Shown: piece by piece, positions 1 through 10,400 of the stretch
Layout: every line of letters begins with the position of its first letter
Position numbering within the stretch: position 1 is the first letter of the stretch
Assembly: GCA_963741305.1 (NCBI GenBank)
Contig: CAVUHL010000003.1
Location: 3,782,001 to 3,846,000 of the forward strand
Direction of reading: 5' to 3'
DNA length: 64,000 nt
From: DATMER01 sp963741305
GTDB lineage: Bacteria; Acidobacteriota; Thermoanaerobaculia; Multivoradales; UBA5704
Position numbers and translations under genes: made by a program
Notes under the pieces: generated by a model
Database searches by the model: none
What the model was told of the DNA's origin: nothing
The model's input: the letters and a program-made list of their open reading frames with translations, nothing else

Positions 1-60
1 GACTGGCGGCCGGTCCAGCTTCAGCTCACGGACCTTTCCATGATCGGTGGTGACAATCAT
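1..60 (-). CDS. Enoyl-CoA hydratase/isomerase-like protein, N-terminus only (runs off left edge)
   Basis: Only the first 20 codons are present. They read MIVTTDHGKVRELKLDRPPV, which matches the usual opening of crotonase-fold enoyl-CoA hydratases and isomerases: a short strand, then G-x-V-x-x-L-x-L-x-RPP, normally followed by NAL. Its ATG overlaps the TGA of the upstream alkaline phosphatase as ATGA, so translational coupling is likely. The family hydrates or isomerises enoyl-CoA thioesters in the cytoplasm. The identification rests on a very short stretch and could be wrong. Confidence 0.55.
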   Translation of the reverse strand, partial: MIVTTDHGKVRELKLDRPPV

Positions 61-1631
61 CGCTTCCCCCCTTCAAAGCCCAGCGCCCGGGCCATCACGA
101 AGTAGATCGCGTTCTGCTCCATCGTCCCCTGGACCAGATAGGCGTGCGGGCCGCGGGCGTAGATGACGACGTCCTCGCCGCCGTGGCTTTCGGAGCTCAT
201 CGGCACCAGGGCCTGCTGCAGGAAGCCGTCCGCGGTGGTGTCCACGTCCGAGAGGTCGGCGCGCTCGCCGCTCACGGCTCCCGGACCGTTGAGATAACCC
301 AGGGTCGTGTAGGGCTTGCCGTCCTTGCCCTTGCTCGGCTCCGTCCTCGGCAGCCCGGTGAGGTCGTCGTTGGTGACCACCAGCCCCAGGATGGGGTTGC
401 CCCGGGTGGGATAGCCCGCCATGGCGAAGACGTGGCTGTGATCGGCGGTGACGATGATCAGGGTGTCGTCCCCCACCAGCTCCGTGGCCCTCTGGACAGC
501 GCGGGAGAGCTCGACCGTCTCGGTAAGGGCGCGCTTGGCGTTGCCGCCGTGATGGCCGTGGTCGATCCGCCCGCCTTCCACCATGAGGAAGAACCCCTCG
601 GGGCTGCGCTGGAGGATGCGGACGGCCTTCTCCATCATCTCGGTCAGGGAGGGCTCGCCCGCGGTGTCCTTGCCGCGGTCGATCTCGAACTCCATGTGCG
701 AGCTGTCGAACAGGCCCAGGACCGGGCCCGTCGTGGCCGGATCGATCGTATCGAAACCTTTCTGGTCGAAGACGAAGGCGCCGCCGCGGCCGGTCCATTC
801 ATTGACGAGGTTGCGGCTCTTGCGCTTGCCCTTTGCGTCCTTGTCCTCGGGGTCGGAGTCCGCGGCGGTCAGGAAGTTGGAGCGGCCGCCGCCCATCGCC
901 AACTCCAGGCCGCGGCTGGTTTTTCCGTTCATCTGCGCATCGCGGACATGGAAGTCCAGGAGCTGGCGGGCGATGTCCGGGTAGTCCACCTCGAACGCCT
1001 TGGGACTCAGGTCGGCGTCGCTCTCCCAGTCGCGGAAGGGCGTGTGTGAGTAACAGGCGGCGGGCGTCGCGTGGGTGATGCGCGCGGTGGAGACGACGCC
1101 GGTCCACATGCCGCGCTCCTCGGCCTGCTCCAGGATCGTGGTCAGCCGGTTCTCGGGCTTCGCCGCCGCGACCGGATCGGGACCGATCACGTTTGGCGCG
1201 ACCGAGAGCATGGCGTCGTTGGTCTTGCTGCCGGTGACGATCGCGGTCATGGTCGGGGCCGAGTCGGGCGTCTGCTGGTTGGCCTGGTAGGTCTTGGAGT
1301 GGGCCAGGTGGGGGAACTTCTCGAAGCTGAGGTCGTTCTCCTCCCCAAACTTCATGCCCTTCATCTGGCCGTCCAGGATGCGGGCCGCGGTGATCGTGGT
1401 CACTCCCATGCCGTCGCCGAGGAAAAGGATGACGTTCTTCGCCTTGCGCTTGTCCGGCTGAATGCGGGCGTTGAAGTCCACCTCGGCCCGGCCGCGGGCG
1501 AAGAAGGTCTCTTTCGTCTCGATGGCTGAGGATGGGGCGGCCGCCGGGGCCGGCTGTGGCGACGGGACGGATTGGCAGCCCAGCGCCAGGCTGGAGGCAA
1601 GGATGGCGGCAAGAGCGCGCCTGCTGTGCAT
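57..1631 (-). CDS. Alkaline phosphatase, PhoA-type, predicted lipoprotein
   Basis: The 524-residue protein hydrolyses phosphate monoesters outside the cytoplasm. The N-terminus has a signal peptide ending in LALGC, so Cys19 is a probable lipidation site, although -2 Leu is not ideal for a lipobox. A Pro/Ala-rich linker follows. Family landmarks in order are FLGDGMG (metal ligand Asp73), PDSAPTMTA (nucleophile Ser124), VEGGRIDHGHHGGN and TADHSH near the C-terminus, all metal-site motifs of the alkaline phosphatase superfamily. Length is normal. It lies 55 bases after the second alpha-2-macroglobulin gene on the same strand and is coupled to the next gene by ATGA. No Pho-box-like operator was recognised. 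Confidence 0.93.
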   Translation of the reverse strand: MHSRRALAAILASSLALGCQSVPSPQPAPAAAPSSAIETKETFFARGRAEVDFNARIQPDKRKAKNVILFLGDGMGVTTITAARILDGQMKGMKFGEENDLSFEKFPHLAHSKTYQANQQTPDSAPTMTAIVTGSKTNDAMLSVAPNVIGPDPVAAAKPENRLTTILEQAEERGMWTGVVSTARITHATPAACYSHTPFRDWESDADLSPKAFEVDYPDIARQLLDFHVRDAQMNGKTSRGLELAMGGGRSNFLTAADSDPEDKDAKGKRKSRNLVNEWTGRGGAFVFDQKGFDTIDPATTGPVLGLFDSSHMEFEIDRGKDTAGEPSLTEMMEKAVRILQRSPEGFFLMVEGGRIDHGHHGGNAKRALTETVELSRAVQRATELVGDDTLIIVTADHSHVFAMAGYPTRGNPILGLVVTNDDLTGLPRTEPSKGKDGKPYTTLGYLNGPGAVSGERADLSDVDTTADGFLQQALVPMSSESHGGEDVVIYARGPHAYLVQGTMEQNAIYFVMARALGFEGGKR

Positions 1632-1637
1632 GGGTCG

Positions 1638-1665
1638 GTCTCCCCCTCGTGATTCGAGGGGAGAC
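1638..1665 (-). terminator. Hairpin between alpha-2-macroglobulin and alkaline phosphatase genes
   Basis: A 12-base arm (GTCTCCCCCTCG) pairs with an 11-base arm (CGAGGGGAGAC) across the 5-base loop TGATT, leaving one bulged C. There is no clear T-run. The arm nearest the phosphatase start contains its purine-rich ribosome-binding sequence, so the hairpin could act as a weak terminator or as a translational switch for the phosphatase. Function is inferred. Confidence 0.5.
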
Positions 1666-1686
1666 TAGCAGTTTTCCCTGGGAGCG

Positions 1687-4600
1687 CTACTTCTTGGCCG
1701 GCGCCACCGTCATCATGCCGCCCGCCGAGTAGGCCGTGAACTCGGGGGCGTACATGGATTGCAGGGTGGCCGGGCCGACCCGGAAGGTGCCGGCCATGTT
1801 CGCCCGCAGGCGGTACTTGAGGACGTACTCGCCGGCCGGCAGCCAGTCGAAGAAGAAGTTGGTGCCGCTGTCCCGGGTCTCCTCGTAGCGGCCCGGAGAG
1901 TCCCACTTGTAGCCGGACTGGGCGCTGTCGGGCTCCAGCCCCGCGGCCCGCGGATCGCGCAGGTGGACGTACTCGGCAGGGGCCCGGCTGGTGATCGTGA
2001 GCTGGACTTCGACCTCGTCGCCGGGCTTCAGGACCGTCCCCTCCGCGAGCGGCGCGAGCGTGATCTCCTTGCCCGCTCCGGAGCGCAGGAAGTAGCGGCG
2101 GGTCACGCCGAAGAGGTCGCCGCGCGCCTCCGTGGGGAGCTGGTCGGTCGAGAAGTGCCAGGTGGCCGAGGCGAACATCAGCGGCGCGCTCTGCTTCTCC
2201 ACCACGACCGTCGTGCGGGGGCCGAGCTTCTCGCCGGGCACGACCAACTGGTTGTGCTTGCCGGTATAGCGGTCGGGCTCGAAGGTGAACGCCGTGGCCT
2301 CGCCCGCTACCCGCACGATCGCCGACTCGCGGACGCCGAGCTGGCCTTCCTGCTCCAGGTAGTGGACCAGGGCGTAGATCACCTCGGCCGTGGCCCTCGT
2401 CGAATGCCAATGATTGAGCTGCTTGTTGAGGAACAGCCACTGCACCATGCCGTGCCGCCGCGGATCTTCCGGCGCGATCTCCGTCATCGCCAGCAGGGCG
2501 AAGGCGTGGGTCTCGATCTTGTCCTGGTACCAGAGCCAGCCTTCCTTCTCGGGCGCGAAGAAGGTGCCTTCTTCCTCAGTGGTCCTGGCGAGGTCCATGA
2601 CCGCGCCGAAGACGAGCCTGGCGTCATCCGGCCGCTCCATCCGGTTCAGGGTGAGGGCCAGGAGGACCTTGAGGTAACCGGACAGCTCCCGCCAGTGCGC
2701 GAAGGAGTCGTCGAGGATGCGCTGCCTTTCCTCGTCCGGGAATGCGCCGGGATGGGTGGTGGCCACGTAGTTCAGGAAGATCCGTAACGGACGGTCCTCG
2801 TGCTCGCCATACCACCCGAGGACGTAGGCCCAGGCCCTCTTCACCATGTCCTCGGGGATCTCGATGCCGGCCTCCCGGGCCTTGGCGAAGCCATGGAGGA
2901 GATAGATCGTCATGTAGGGCGAGGCCTCGCCGCCGGACCACCAGGGGAAGCCGCCGTTGTCGAGCTGCGCCTCCCGCAGCTTCGCGAGCGAATGGTCGCG
3001 CTGAACGCGGGCCACCTTCGGATCGAGCACCTTGATCAGCGGGAAGCCGGGGTCCGCGCCGCCGTGCGCGGTCTGCAGCCAGGGCGTCTCCTCCAGCGTC
3101 ATCTTGCGGCTGGGATCGACGGCATCCCAGGCCTCCAGCCGGGCCTCCCGTTCGGAGAGCTTCTTCGCCATGGCGGCCACGGCGGGGTACTCGTCGAAGA
3201 CGCTCGCGGCGATGCCGGTCGAGAGGAAGCGGTTGAGCGTCTGCTCGGTGCACTCGTAGGGGTAGTCCACGAGGTAGGGCAGGGCTTCGAGGACGCTGTA
3301 GAAGAGCTGGGCATCCAAGGTGACGACCATCTGCTCGTTGATCCGGGTGGGATCGCTCTTCCGCATGTCCTCGAAGCGCAGCTCCTTTTCCCCCGGGTCC
3401 TTTAGGGCCGCGAAGCGCGACTGCGCCAGGTGCATCCGGGACGGGAGGACCGGCAGCGGACGCAGCTCGCCGTCGCTCACCTTGCCCGACACGGCGGTCA
3501 CCTTGAAGGCGACCGGGCCGGCCTTCTTCGGCGCGGTCAGGGGGAAGGTGACGCTGGTGCCGCCGCCCGCCGCGGCCTTGAAACGGACGCGTGCCTTCGC
3601 GGGAGTGATCCCGAACTCGGCGAGCAGGCTCTCGCCGGTCGCGGGATCGACGACGTCGAGCTGGACCGTGCCTTTGAGCTCCTTCTCGGAGGCGTTGTTG
3701 ACCACCACTTCCAGGAGGGCGCGGTCGCTCTCGCGCAGGAAGCGGGGGACGTAGGGGCGCACCATCAGGTCCTTGACGGTCCGCACCTCTTTCTGGAGCG
3801 AGCCGGCGCGGAGGTCGGCGGTGACGGCGTGGACCCAGAAGCTCCACGAGGTCACGGAGTCGGGCACCTCGAACTCGATCGCCGTGGTGCCGTCCGGTCC
3901 GGCGATCAGGTGGGGCTGCCAGAAGGCCGTTTCCGAGAAGTCGGTGCGCAGCTCGACGGGGGACGGCTCTTCGACGGTGGCTACCGAGGTGGATCTAATG
4001 CTCCGGGTATCGAGGAGCGGCGTCTCGCCGACGACGGTCACCGCGTCGGCGAAAGGGGGCTTGAGCCGTAAGGCCCTCGGAGAAGGAGGAGGCGGCGGAG
4101 CCGCCCCTTCCGTGGCCCTCTTGGTCACGATGACCAGCTCCCGGAATGCGGACCGGAAGAGGAGCTCGTCCCTGCGCAGGTCCACGCCGCCGGAACGCTG
4201 CCAGCCGCGCCCGGCGGCGAAGGTGGACGCCGAGCCGAGGCTGGAGCCGAACCATCCCGCGCCGGTGGTGTCGGGGTAGAGGCCCAGGGGGCTCGCCGGC
4301 TCGTGCGGCTCGAAGAGGTCGAGGCTACGGTCGTAGAGATAGGCGAGCAGCTCGGCCGCGGCTATCTCCTGCACTGCCTCTTGCACTGCCTCCTGCCCTT
4401 CGGCCGGACGCACCTTGACCGTCCAGGTCTCCCGCGTGCCGGGCCGGATGCGGTCGCGGAAGGTGCCGACCTCGATCTCCAGCCTGCGGTCGTCCCACGG
4501 GACGTCGACGGACCGGTCGAGCTGGATGAGCTGATGGTCGCGGAGGGCGACCAGCCGCAGCGAGAACCCGCCGCGGTCCTCGGGCCCGACCGGGATCTCG

Positions 4601-7491
4601 ACGAGGGAGGCGTCGCGGCCCATGCGCAGCTCGCGCCGGCTCGTCAGGCGGTAGCGGTGCCAGACCTCCAGCCAGACGGTCTGGCCCGGGAAGCCGGAAT
4701 GGACCAGCGCCCGGACCCTGCCGCCGGGCCGCGCCTCGGAGCCGTCAACCCGGAGGATCGCGGGCAGCGCCAGCGGAGTGTGCTCTCCGGCCACGATCAG
4801 CTCCGTCCAGGTCGAGAAGGCCTCGCCGGCTTCGTCCTTCGTCTCGTAGCGCAGGCGGTAGGCGCCGGGCGCGAGCGCGGGCAGGGCCAGCTCGGCCAAG
4901 CCGTCCTTGCCGTGCGTCAGAGTGCCGGACGCGATCCGGGGGCCGTCCTCCCATCCGCGCAGGACCTCCTCTGGATCGTAGTCCGGGTTTGCGCGCGGGC
5001 GGAGACGGTCGCCTTCCGTGAGGAGGGTCTCCTCCGGCATCTCGCCGGGGTCCTTGGGGAGGTCGGCGGGCAGAGGCGTCTCCGCCGGTTGGCTCAGGGA
5101 GAGGAGGGTCCAGGTCCCCGGGCCGGGGCGGCCGATGCCGGCGAGGTCCCGGCGCTGGATCCTGACGGTGCCAGGCTCGGCGGCATAGAGGTCCCGGTCC
5201 GGCGTGATCTCGGCCTCGATGGCCACGTAGCCGAGCCGGAAGGAGCGCTCGGCCGAGCGCGTCTCGCCCCCCTCGTCCGTGAGGTCGGCTTCAATCCCGT
5301 AGAAGTAGCTCACCTGGCGCGGACCGCGCCCTTCCAGGTTGCCGGCCTCGGGCGTGAACGCGATCTCGAAGGTGCCGTCCGCGGACAGCTCGGCCGTGCC
5401 GGCCGCAACCACCTCCCAGGCGCCGAAGCCGGGTTCCCACGACCGGAACCGGCGCTCCTCGCGGAACACTCGCCAGCGCACCTCGCCGTGCGCCACGGGC
5501 AGGCCGAAGTAGTAGCGCGCCTGGCCCGGGAAGAGGGCCGGGCGGCCGAGGCGGAGCGGCTCCTTCGGGTCCTCCAGGGAGACCTCGAAGGTCGGGCGCT
5601 TGTACTCCTCGATCCGCACCAGGGCCACGCCATCCTGCATGCCGTCCTGGGTGGCCTGGACCGACCAGTGGCCGAGCGGCCGGCCCGGCGGGATCGTGAG
5701 CTCCCCCGAGGCCGTGCCGAAATCGTTCGTGGAGACGGTGCGGACGTCGACCTCCTCGCCGTTCGGGTCCACGAGCGCGATGTCGACGGAGGCGCCGGGG
5801 ACCGCCTGCAGCCGGCCGTTCCCCTGGTCGTCGTAGACCAGGACCTTCCAGAAGAGCTTCTGCTGCGGCCGGTAGATGCTGCGGTCGGTGAAGACGAGCG
5901 CGCCATGCCCGGTCCGTTCCTCCTCGCGACGTTGGCGCTCGGGATTCTGGAGCAGGGCGACGCCGTCTCCATGCCTGGCAAAGAAGTGGTCGCGGCCCCG
6001 CCGCTCGTACCGCACCGCCTCCACCCCGGGCCGGGGCTCGCCGCTCTCGCCGGAGACGGCGACCACCTCCATCTCGCCGTCCGGCTGCTCCCGCGCCACG
6101 AGCACCAGGTCGCCGAGGATCATCGGCGCGGCCACGAGCCTGTTGTCGTCCACGGCGAAGTCCTCGCGCGCCGAGGCGAGCACCAGCCAGGCCCCCTCGC
6201 GGTCGATGGCCGGGGTGACGAACGTCGTATGGAGCTGGTAGTCGGGGGTGGCGGGCAGGCTCTGCTTCCAGGCGAAATCGGGCCTGGTGTCGACCACCTC
6301 CTCGATGACGGGGAAGGGACGGCCGTCGCCCTGGCTCAGGCGCTGCTCGACGTCGACCCGGTAGGCGCGGAACCAGAGGGTGGGCAGGTTCCTGTGGCCG
6401 ACCTCGAGCGAGCGCCGGTGCAGGCCGTCGGAGGCCATGGCGCCCAGGTTGTACTCCGGGGCCTCGATCCCGCTGGCGATGGCGAGGGCGCGCTCCCCGC
6501 CGGGCGAATCGGGGTAGGCAGCATGGGCGGCGCGGGCGATCTCCACGGCCCTGGGCAGCTCATCGGCACTCCGGTAGAGCTGGGCGAGTTCGGCCATGCC
6601 CATGGCCCACCAGGGGACCTGCTGGAACTCGGGGAGGTTCTTCTCCAGCTCCTGCCGCAGCGCCCCGGTCTCCAAGGCGTGCCGCTGGAGCTGGCGATAC
6701 CGTTCCAGCCGGGCTTCCAAGGCGCCGTCTCTGTTGCCTCGGGAGAGATGCCAGCGCTCGTGCTCCGCGAGGAGAGCCATGACGCGGTGGAGGGGGTGGG
6801 TATTGGCGTCCACAAGGGCGAGCAGCTCGCCTTCGCGGAGCAGCGCGACCAGGTCCATGCGGCCGGTGGCGTTCGACTGGGAGGGCGACCAGTACGCCGT
6901 GTCGGCCAGGTGCCCGGCCCAGAGGTAGGCGACGAGGTCGCGGAGCGTGCCGCGCACTTCCCTGGGATAGTTGTTCGGCTTGAGGAAGCCGGCCAGCTCG
7001 GCGACGGGGACCTCGCCCAGCAGCTCGCGCTCCTTCCAGGCTTCCAGATAGGCCGTGGAAACGGCCTCGAAGAGCTGTCTCGTGGTCCACCTCGCCACGT
7101 CCACCGGCTCGGAGGAGACGATGGCCTCGTTCTTCCAGAGGGTCCAGCGGTAGCTGTCGTAGTAGTTCTTGAGGGCCTCGGCCAGGAAGAGGGAGAGCAC
7201 GGCGCGCTGGCGGCGCCCCTGGGGCCAGGCCTGGCCCTGAAGGAAGCGGACCGCCTCCGCAGGCTCTGCGCTCGCCGCGCGGAGCTGGCTGCCGCGGAGG
7301 AGGGCGCGGGTCAGCTCCTCCTCGTCGCCGCCCTTCCGGATCTGTGGCAGTAGCTCGTCGAGGCGCTGCGCGGCCTCCCGCAGCTTGAATTCCCCGATGA
7401 GCCGGTCGACCTCCTGCCAGTCCGCGGCGTCCGACGGAAGGACGCCAAGGACGCCCAGGACGGCAAGGACGGCAAGGACTCGCCGGCTCAC
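1687..7491 (-). CDS. Alpha-2-macroglobulin family protein (tandem copy B)
   Basis: A secreted or periplasmic protein of about 1,934 residues, a bacterial relative of the protease-trapping alpha-2-macroglobulins. The GTG start overlaps the upstream stop as GTGA and immediately gives a signal peptide built from VLAVLAVLGVLGVLP. The reading frame is open further upstream, but that part lies over the 3' end of copy A and is not needed. The middle has MG-type beta-sandwich domains including TDRSIYRPQQKLFWKV. A Pro-rich bait-like segment near residues 1115-1180 is followed by the thioester motif CTEQ at Cys1414 within YECTEQTLNRF, then an alpha-helical thioester domain and a C-terminal receptor-type beta domain. 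It is a close paralogue of the gene upstream, most different in the bait region. Partner proteases are unknown. Confidence 0.9.
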   Translation of the reverse strand: MSRRVLAVLAVLGVLGVLPSDAADWQEVDRLIGEFKLREAAQRLDELLPQIRKGGDEEELTRALLRGSQLRAASAEPAEAVRFLQGQAWPQGRRQRAVLSLFLAEALKNYYDSYRWTLWKNEAIVSSEPVDVARWTTRQLFEAVSTAYLEAWKERELLGEVPVAELAGFLKPNNYPREVRGTLRDLVAYLWAGHLADTAYWSPSQSNATGRMDLVALLREGELLALVDANTHPLHRVMALLAEHERWHLSRGNRDGALEARLERYRQLQRHALETGALRQELEKNLPEFQQVPWWAMGMAELAQLYRSADELPRAVEIARAAHAAYPDSPGGERALAIASGIEAPEYNLGAMASDGLHRRSLEVGHRNLPTLWFRAYRVDVEQRLSQGDGRPFPVIEEVVDTRPDFAWKQSLPATPDYQLHTTFVTPAIDREGAWLVLASAREDFAVDDNRLVAAPMILGDLVLVAREQPDGEMEVVAVSGESGEPRPGVEAVRYERRGRDHFFARHGDGVALLQNPERQRREEERTGHGALVFTDRSIYRPQQKLFWKVLVYDDQGNGRLQAVPGASVDIALVDPNGEEVDVRTVSTNDFGTASGELTIPPGRPLGHWSVQATQDGMQDGVALVRIEEYKRPTFEVSLEDPKEPLRLGRPALFPGQARYYFGLPVAHGEVRWRVFREERRFRSWEPGFGAWEVVAAGTAELSADGTFEIAFTPEAGNLEGRGPRQVSYFYGIEADLTDEGGETRSAERSFRLGYVAIEAEITPDRDLYAAEPGTVRIQRRDLAGIGRPGPGTWTLLSLSQPAETPLPADLPKDPGEMPEETLLTEGDRLRPRANPDYDPEEVLRGWEDGPRIASGTLTHGKDGLAELALPALAPGAYRLRYETKDEAGEAFSTWTELIVAGEHTPLALPAILRVDGSEARPGGRVRALVHSGFPGQTVWLEVWHRYRLTSRRELRMGRDASLVEIPVGPEDRGGFSLRLVALRDHQLIQLDRSVDVPWDDRRLEIEVGTFRDRIRPGTRETWTVKVRPAEGQEAVQEAVQEIAAAELLAYLYDRSLDLFEPHEPASPLGLYPDTTGAGWFGSSLGSASTFAAGRGWQRSGGVDLRRDELLFRSAFRELVIVTKRATEGAAPPPPPSPRALRLKPPFADAVTVVGETPLLDTRSIRSTSVATVEEPSPVELRTDFSETAFWQPHLIAGPDGTTAIEFEVPDSVTSWSFWVHAVTADLRAGSLQKEVRTVKDLMVRPYVPRFLRESDRALLEVVVNNASEKELKGTVQLDVVDPATGESLLAEFGITPAKARVRFKAAAGGGTSVTFPLTAPKKAGPVAFKVTAVSGKVSDGELRPLPVLPSRMHLAQSRFAALKDPGEKELRFEDMRKSDPTRINEQMVVTLDAQLFYSVLEALPYLVDYPYECTEQTLNRFLSTGIAASVFDEYPAVAAMAKKLSEREARLEAWDAVDPSRKMTLEETPWLQTAHGGADPGFPLIKVLDPKVARVQRDHSLAKLREAQLDNGGFPWWSGGEASPYMTIYLLHGFAKAREAGIEIPEDMVKRAWAYVLGWYGEHEDRPLRIFLNYVATTHPGAFPDEERQRILDDSFAHWRELSGYLKVLLALTLNRMERPDDARLVFGAVMDLARTTEEEGTFFAPEKEGWLWYQDKIETHAFALLAMTEIAPEDPRRHGMVQWLFLNKQLNHWHSTRATAEVIYALVHYLEQEGQLGVRESAIVRVAGEATAFTFEPDRYTGKHNQLVVPGEKLGPRTTVVVEKQSAPLMFASATWHFSTDQLPTEARGDLFGVTRRYFLRSGAGKEITLAPLAEGTVLKPGDEVEVQLTITSRAPAEYVHLRDPRAAGLEPDSAQSGYKWDSPGRYEETRDSGTNFFFDWLPAGEYVLKYRLRANMAGTFRVGPATLQSMYAPEFTAYSAGGMMTVAPAKK

Positions 7492-10400
7492 GGGTTCGGC
7501 ACGACCGTCATCGTGTCGCCTGCGGAGTAGGCGGTGAACTCGGGGGCGTACATGGATTGCAGGGTGGCCGGGCCGACCCGGAAGGTGCCGCCCATGTTGG
7601 CCCGCAGGCGGTACTTGAGCACGTACTCGCCGGCCGGCAGCCAGTCGAAGAAGAAGTTGGTGCCGCTGTCCCGGGTCTCTTCGTAGCGGCCCGGGGAGTT
7701 CCAATCCCATTTGTAGCCGGACTGGGCGCCGTCGGGCTCCATGCCGGCAGCCCTCGGGTCACGCAGGTGGACGTACTCGGCCGGCGAACGGCTGGTGATC
7801 GTGAGCTGGACCTCGACCTCGTCGCCGGGTTTCAGGGCGGCCCCCTCGGCGAGCGGCGTGAGCGTGACTTCCTTGCCCTGTCCGGAGCGCAGGAAGTAGC
7901 GGCGGGTCACGCCGAAGAGATCCCCGCGCGCTTCCGTGGGAAGCTGATCGGTCGAGAAGTGCCAGGTGGCCGAGGCGAACATCAGGGGCGCGCTCTCCTT
8001 TTCCACCACTACCGAGGAGACACCTCCCAGCTTCTCGCCGGGCACGACCACCTGGTTATGCTTGCCGGTGTAGCGGTCCGGCTCGAAAGTGAACGTCGTG
8101 GCCTGGCCGGCTACCCGGATCGTCGCGGACTCGCGGACGCCGAGCTGGCCTTCCTGTTCCAGGTAGTGGGCCAGGGCATAGATCACCTCGGCCGTGGCTT
8201 TCGTCGAATGCCAGTGGTTGAGCTGCTTGTTGAGGAACAGCCACTGCACGAGCCCGTGCCGCCGCGGATCGTCAGGCGCAATCTCCGTCATGGCCAGCAG
8301 GGCGAAGGCGTGGGTCTCGATCCTGTCCTGGTACCAGAGCCAGGCTTCCTTCTCGGGCGCGAAGAAGGTGCCCTCCTCTTCCGTGGTCTTGGCGAGGTCC
8401 ATGACCGCGTCGAAGAGGAGCTTGGCATCGGCCGGCCGCTCCATCCGGTTCAGGGTGAGGGCCAGGAGGACCTTGAGGTAGCCGGACAGCCCCTTCCAAT
8501 GCGCGAAGGAGTCGTCGAGGATGCGCTTGCGCTCGTCGGCCGGCAGGGAGGAGTTGGGAGAGGCGGTGGCCACGTAGTTCATGAAGACCCGCAGCTCGCG
8601 GCAACAGTCGTCCGTCTCGTTCAGCCGCCGCCGTTCCTCCTCCTGCTCGCGGTACCAGCTCACGACATACTCCCAGGCCCTCGCCAACATGTTCTCGGAG
8701 ACCTCGAAGCCCGCCTCGGAGGCCTTGGAGAAGCCGTAGAGGAGGTAGATCGTCATGTAGGGCGAGGCCTCGCCGCCGGGCCACCAGGGGAAGCCGCCGT
8801 CTTCGAGCTGCGCCTCCTGGAGCCTGGTCATGGACTGGTCGCGCTGGGCGCGGGCCACATTTGGGTCGAGCACCTTCAACAGCGGGTAGACGGGGTCCGC
8901 GCCGCCCTGCGCGGTCTGCAGCCAGGGGGTCTCTTCGAGCGCCATCTTGCGGTTGGGATCGACGGCATCCCAGATCTCCAGCCGGGTCTCCCGCTCGGAG
9001 AGCTGCTTCGCCATGGCGGCCACGGCCGGGTACTCGTCGAACAGGCTCGTGGCGATGGTGGTCGAGAGGAAGCGGTTGAGCGTCTGCTCGGTGCACTCGT
9101 AGGGGAAATCCACGAGGTAGGGCAGGGCTTCGAGGACGCTGTAGAAGAGCTGGGCGTCGAGGGTGACGACCATCTGCTCGTCGATCCGGGTGGGATCGGT
9201 TGCCCTCATGTCTTCGAAGCGCAGCTCTTTGGGACCCGTGTCCTTGAGGGCCGCGAAGCGCGACTGCGCCAGGTGCATGCGCGAGGGGAGGACCGGCAAC
9301 GGACGCAGCTCGCCATCGCTCACGTTTCCGGCCGTGGCCGTCACCTTGAAGGCGACCGGGCCGACCCGCTTCGGGGCGGTCAGGGGGAAGGTGACGCTGG
9401 TGCCGCCGCCCGCCACGGCCTTGAAGGGGGCGCGCGCCTTGCTGGGATCGATCCCGAACTCGGCGAGCAGGCTCTCGCCGGTCACCGGATCGACGACGTC
9501 GAGCTGGACCGTGCCCGCAAGCTCGCCCTCGGAGGCATTGTTGACCACCACTTCCAGGAGGGCGCGGTCGCTCTCGCGCAGGAAGCGGGGCACGTAGGGG
9601 CGCACCATCAGGTCCTTGACGCTGCGCACTTCCTTCTGGAGCGAGCCGGCGCGGATGTCCGCGGTGACGGCGTGGACCCAGAAGCTCCACGAGGTCACGG
9701 AGTCGGGCACGTCGAACTCGATGGACACCGTCCCGGAATCGCCATCTTGGCCGGCGATCAGGTGGGGCTGCCAGAAGGCCGTCTCGGAGAAGTCGCTGCG
9801 CAGCTCGGGCGCCGGCCCCTGCTCCGGCTCAGCCGCGCGCTGGTCCATGGCCAGGTCCCCATCCATCTTCTGATTCATGGCAGCCGGGCTGGCTGCCATG
9901 GGTGCAGGGGGCGGAGGCGGAGGCGGAGGCGGGACTCCCATCCCTCCCGCGACACCCTCTGCCATGCTCGAGGGCTGTATTTCCGCCAGGAACGCGCCCT
10001 GAAAGCGAAGCTCGTCCCGGCGCAGGCCCGTCCCCCCGGGTTCATAGCCCCGCATGTGCCATCCCTGGCCCGCGCCGTAGATGGACGAGGAGCCGAGGCT
10101 GGAGCCGGACCATCCCGCGCCGATGTTGTTCGGGTAGAGCCCCAGGGGGTCCGCCGGCTGGTGCGGAGCGAAGAGGTCGAGGCTGCGGTCGTAGAGGTAG
10201 GCGAGCAGCTCGGCGGCCGCTACCTGACCTGCAGCTTCCTGTCCTTCCGCCGGACGCACCTTGACCGTCCAGGTCTCCCGCGTGCCGGGGCGGATGCGGT
10301 CCCGGAACGTGGCGACCTCGACCTCCAGCCTACGATCGTCCCAGGGGACGCTCACGTGCTGGTCCAGTTGAATGATCTGGTAGTCGCGCAGGGTGACCAG

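Noticed and set aside
4303..7353. Open frame of about 1,000 codons on the plus strand opposite alpha-2-macroglobulin copy B
   Set aside because: It lies wholly antisense to a gene with clear domains, and its translation is Arg/Gly/Leu/Val-rich with no fold-like pattern, as expected from high-GC third positions.
7492..7710. N-terminal extension of alpha-2-macroglobulin copy B
   Set aside because: The 73 extra codons lie over the end of copy A in another frame. The GTG at the GTGA overlap gives an immediate signal peptide.
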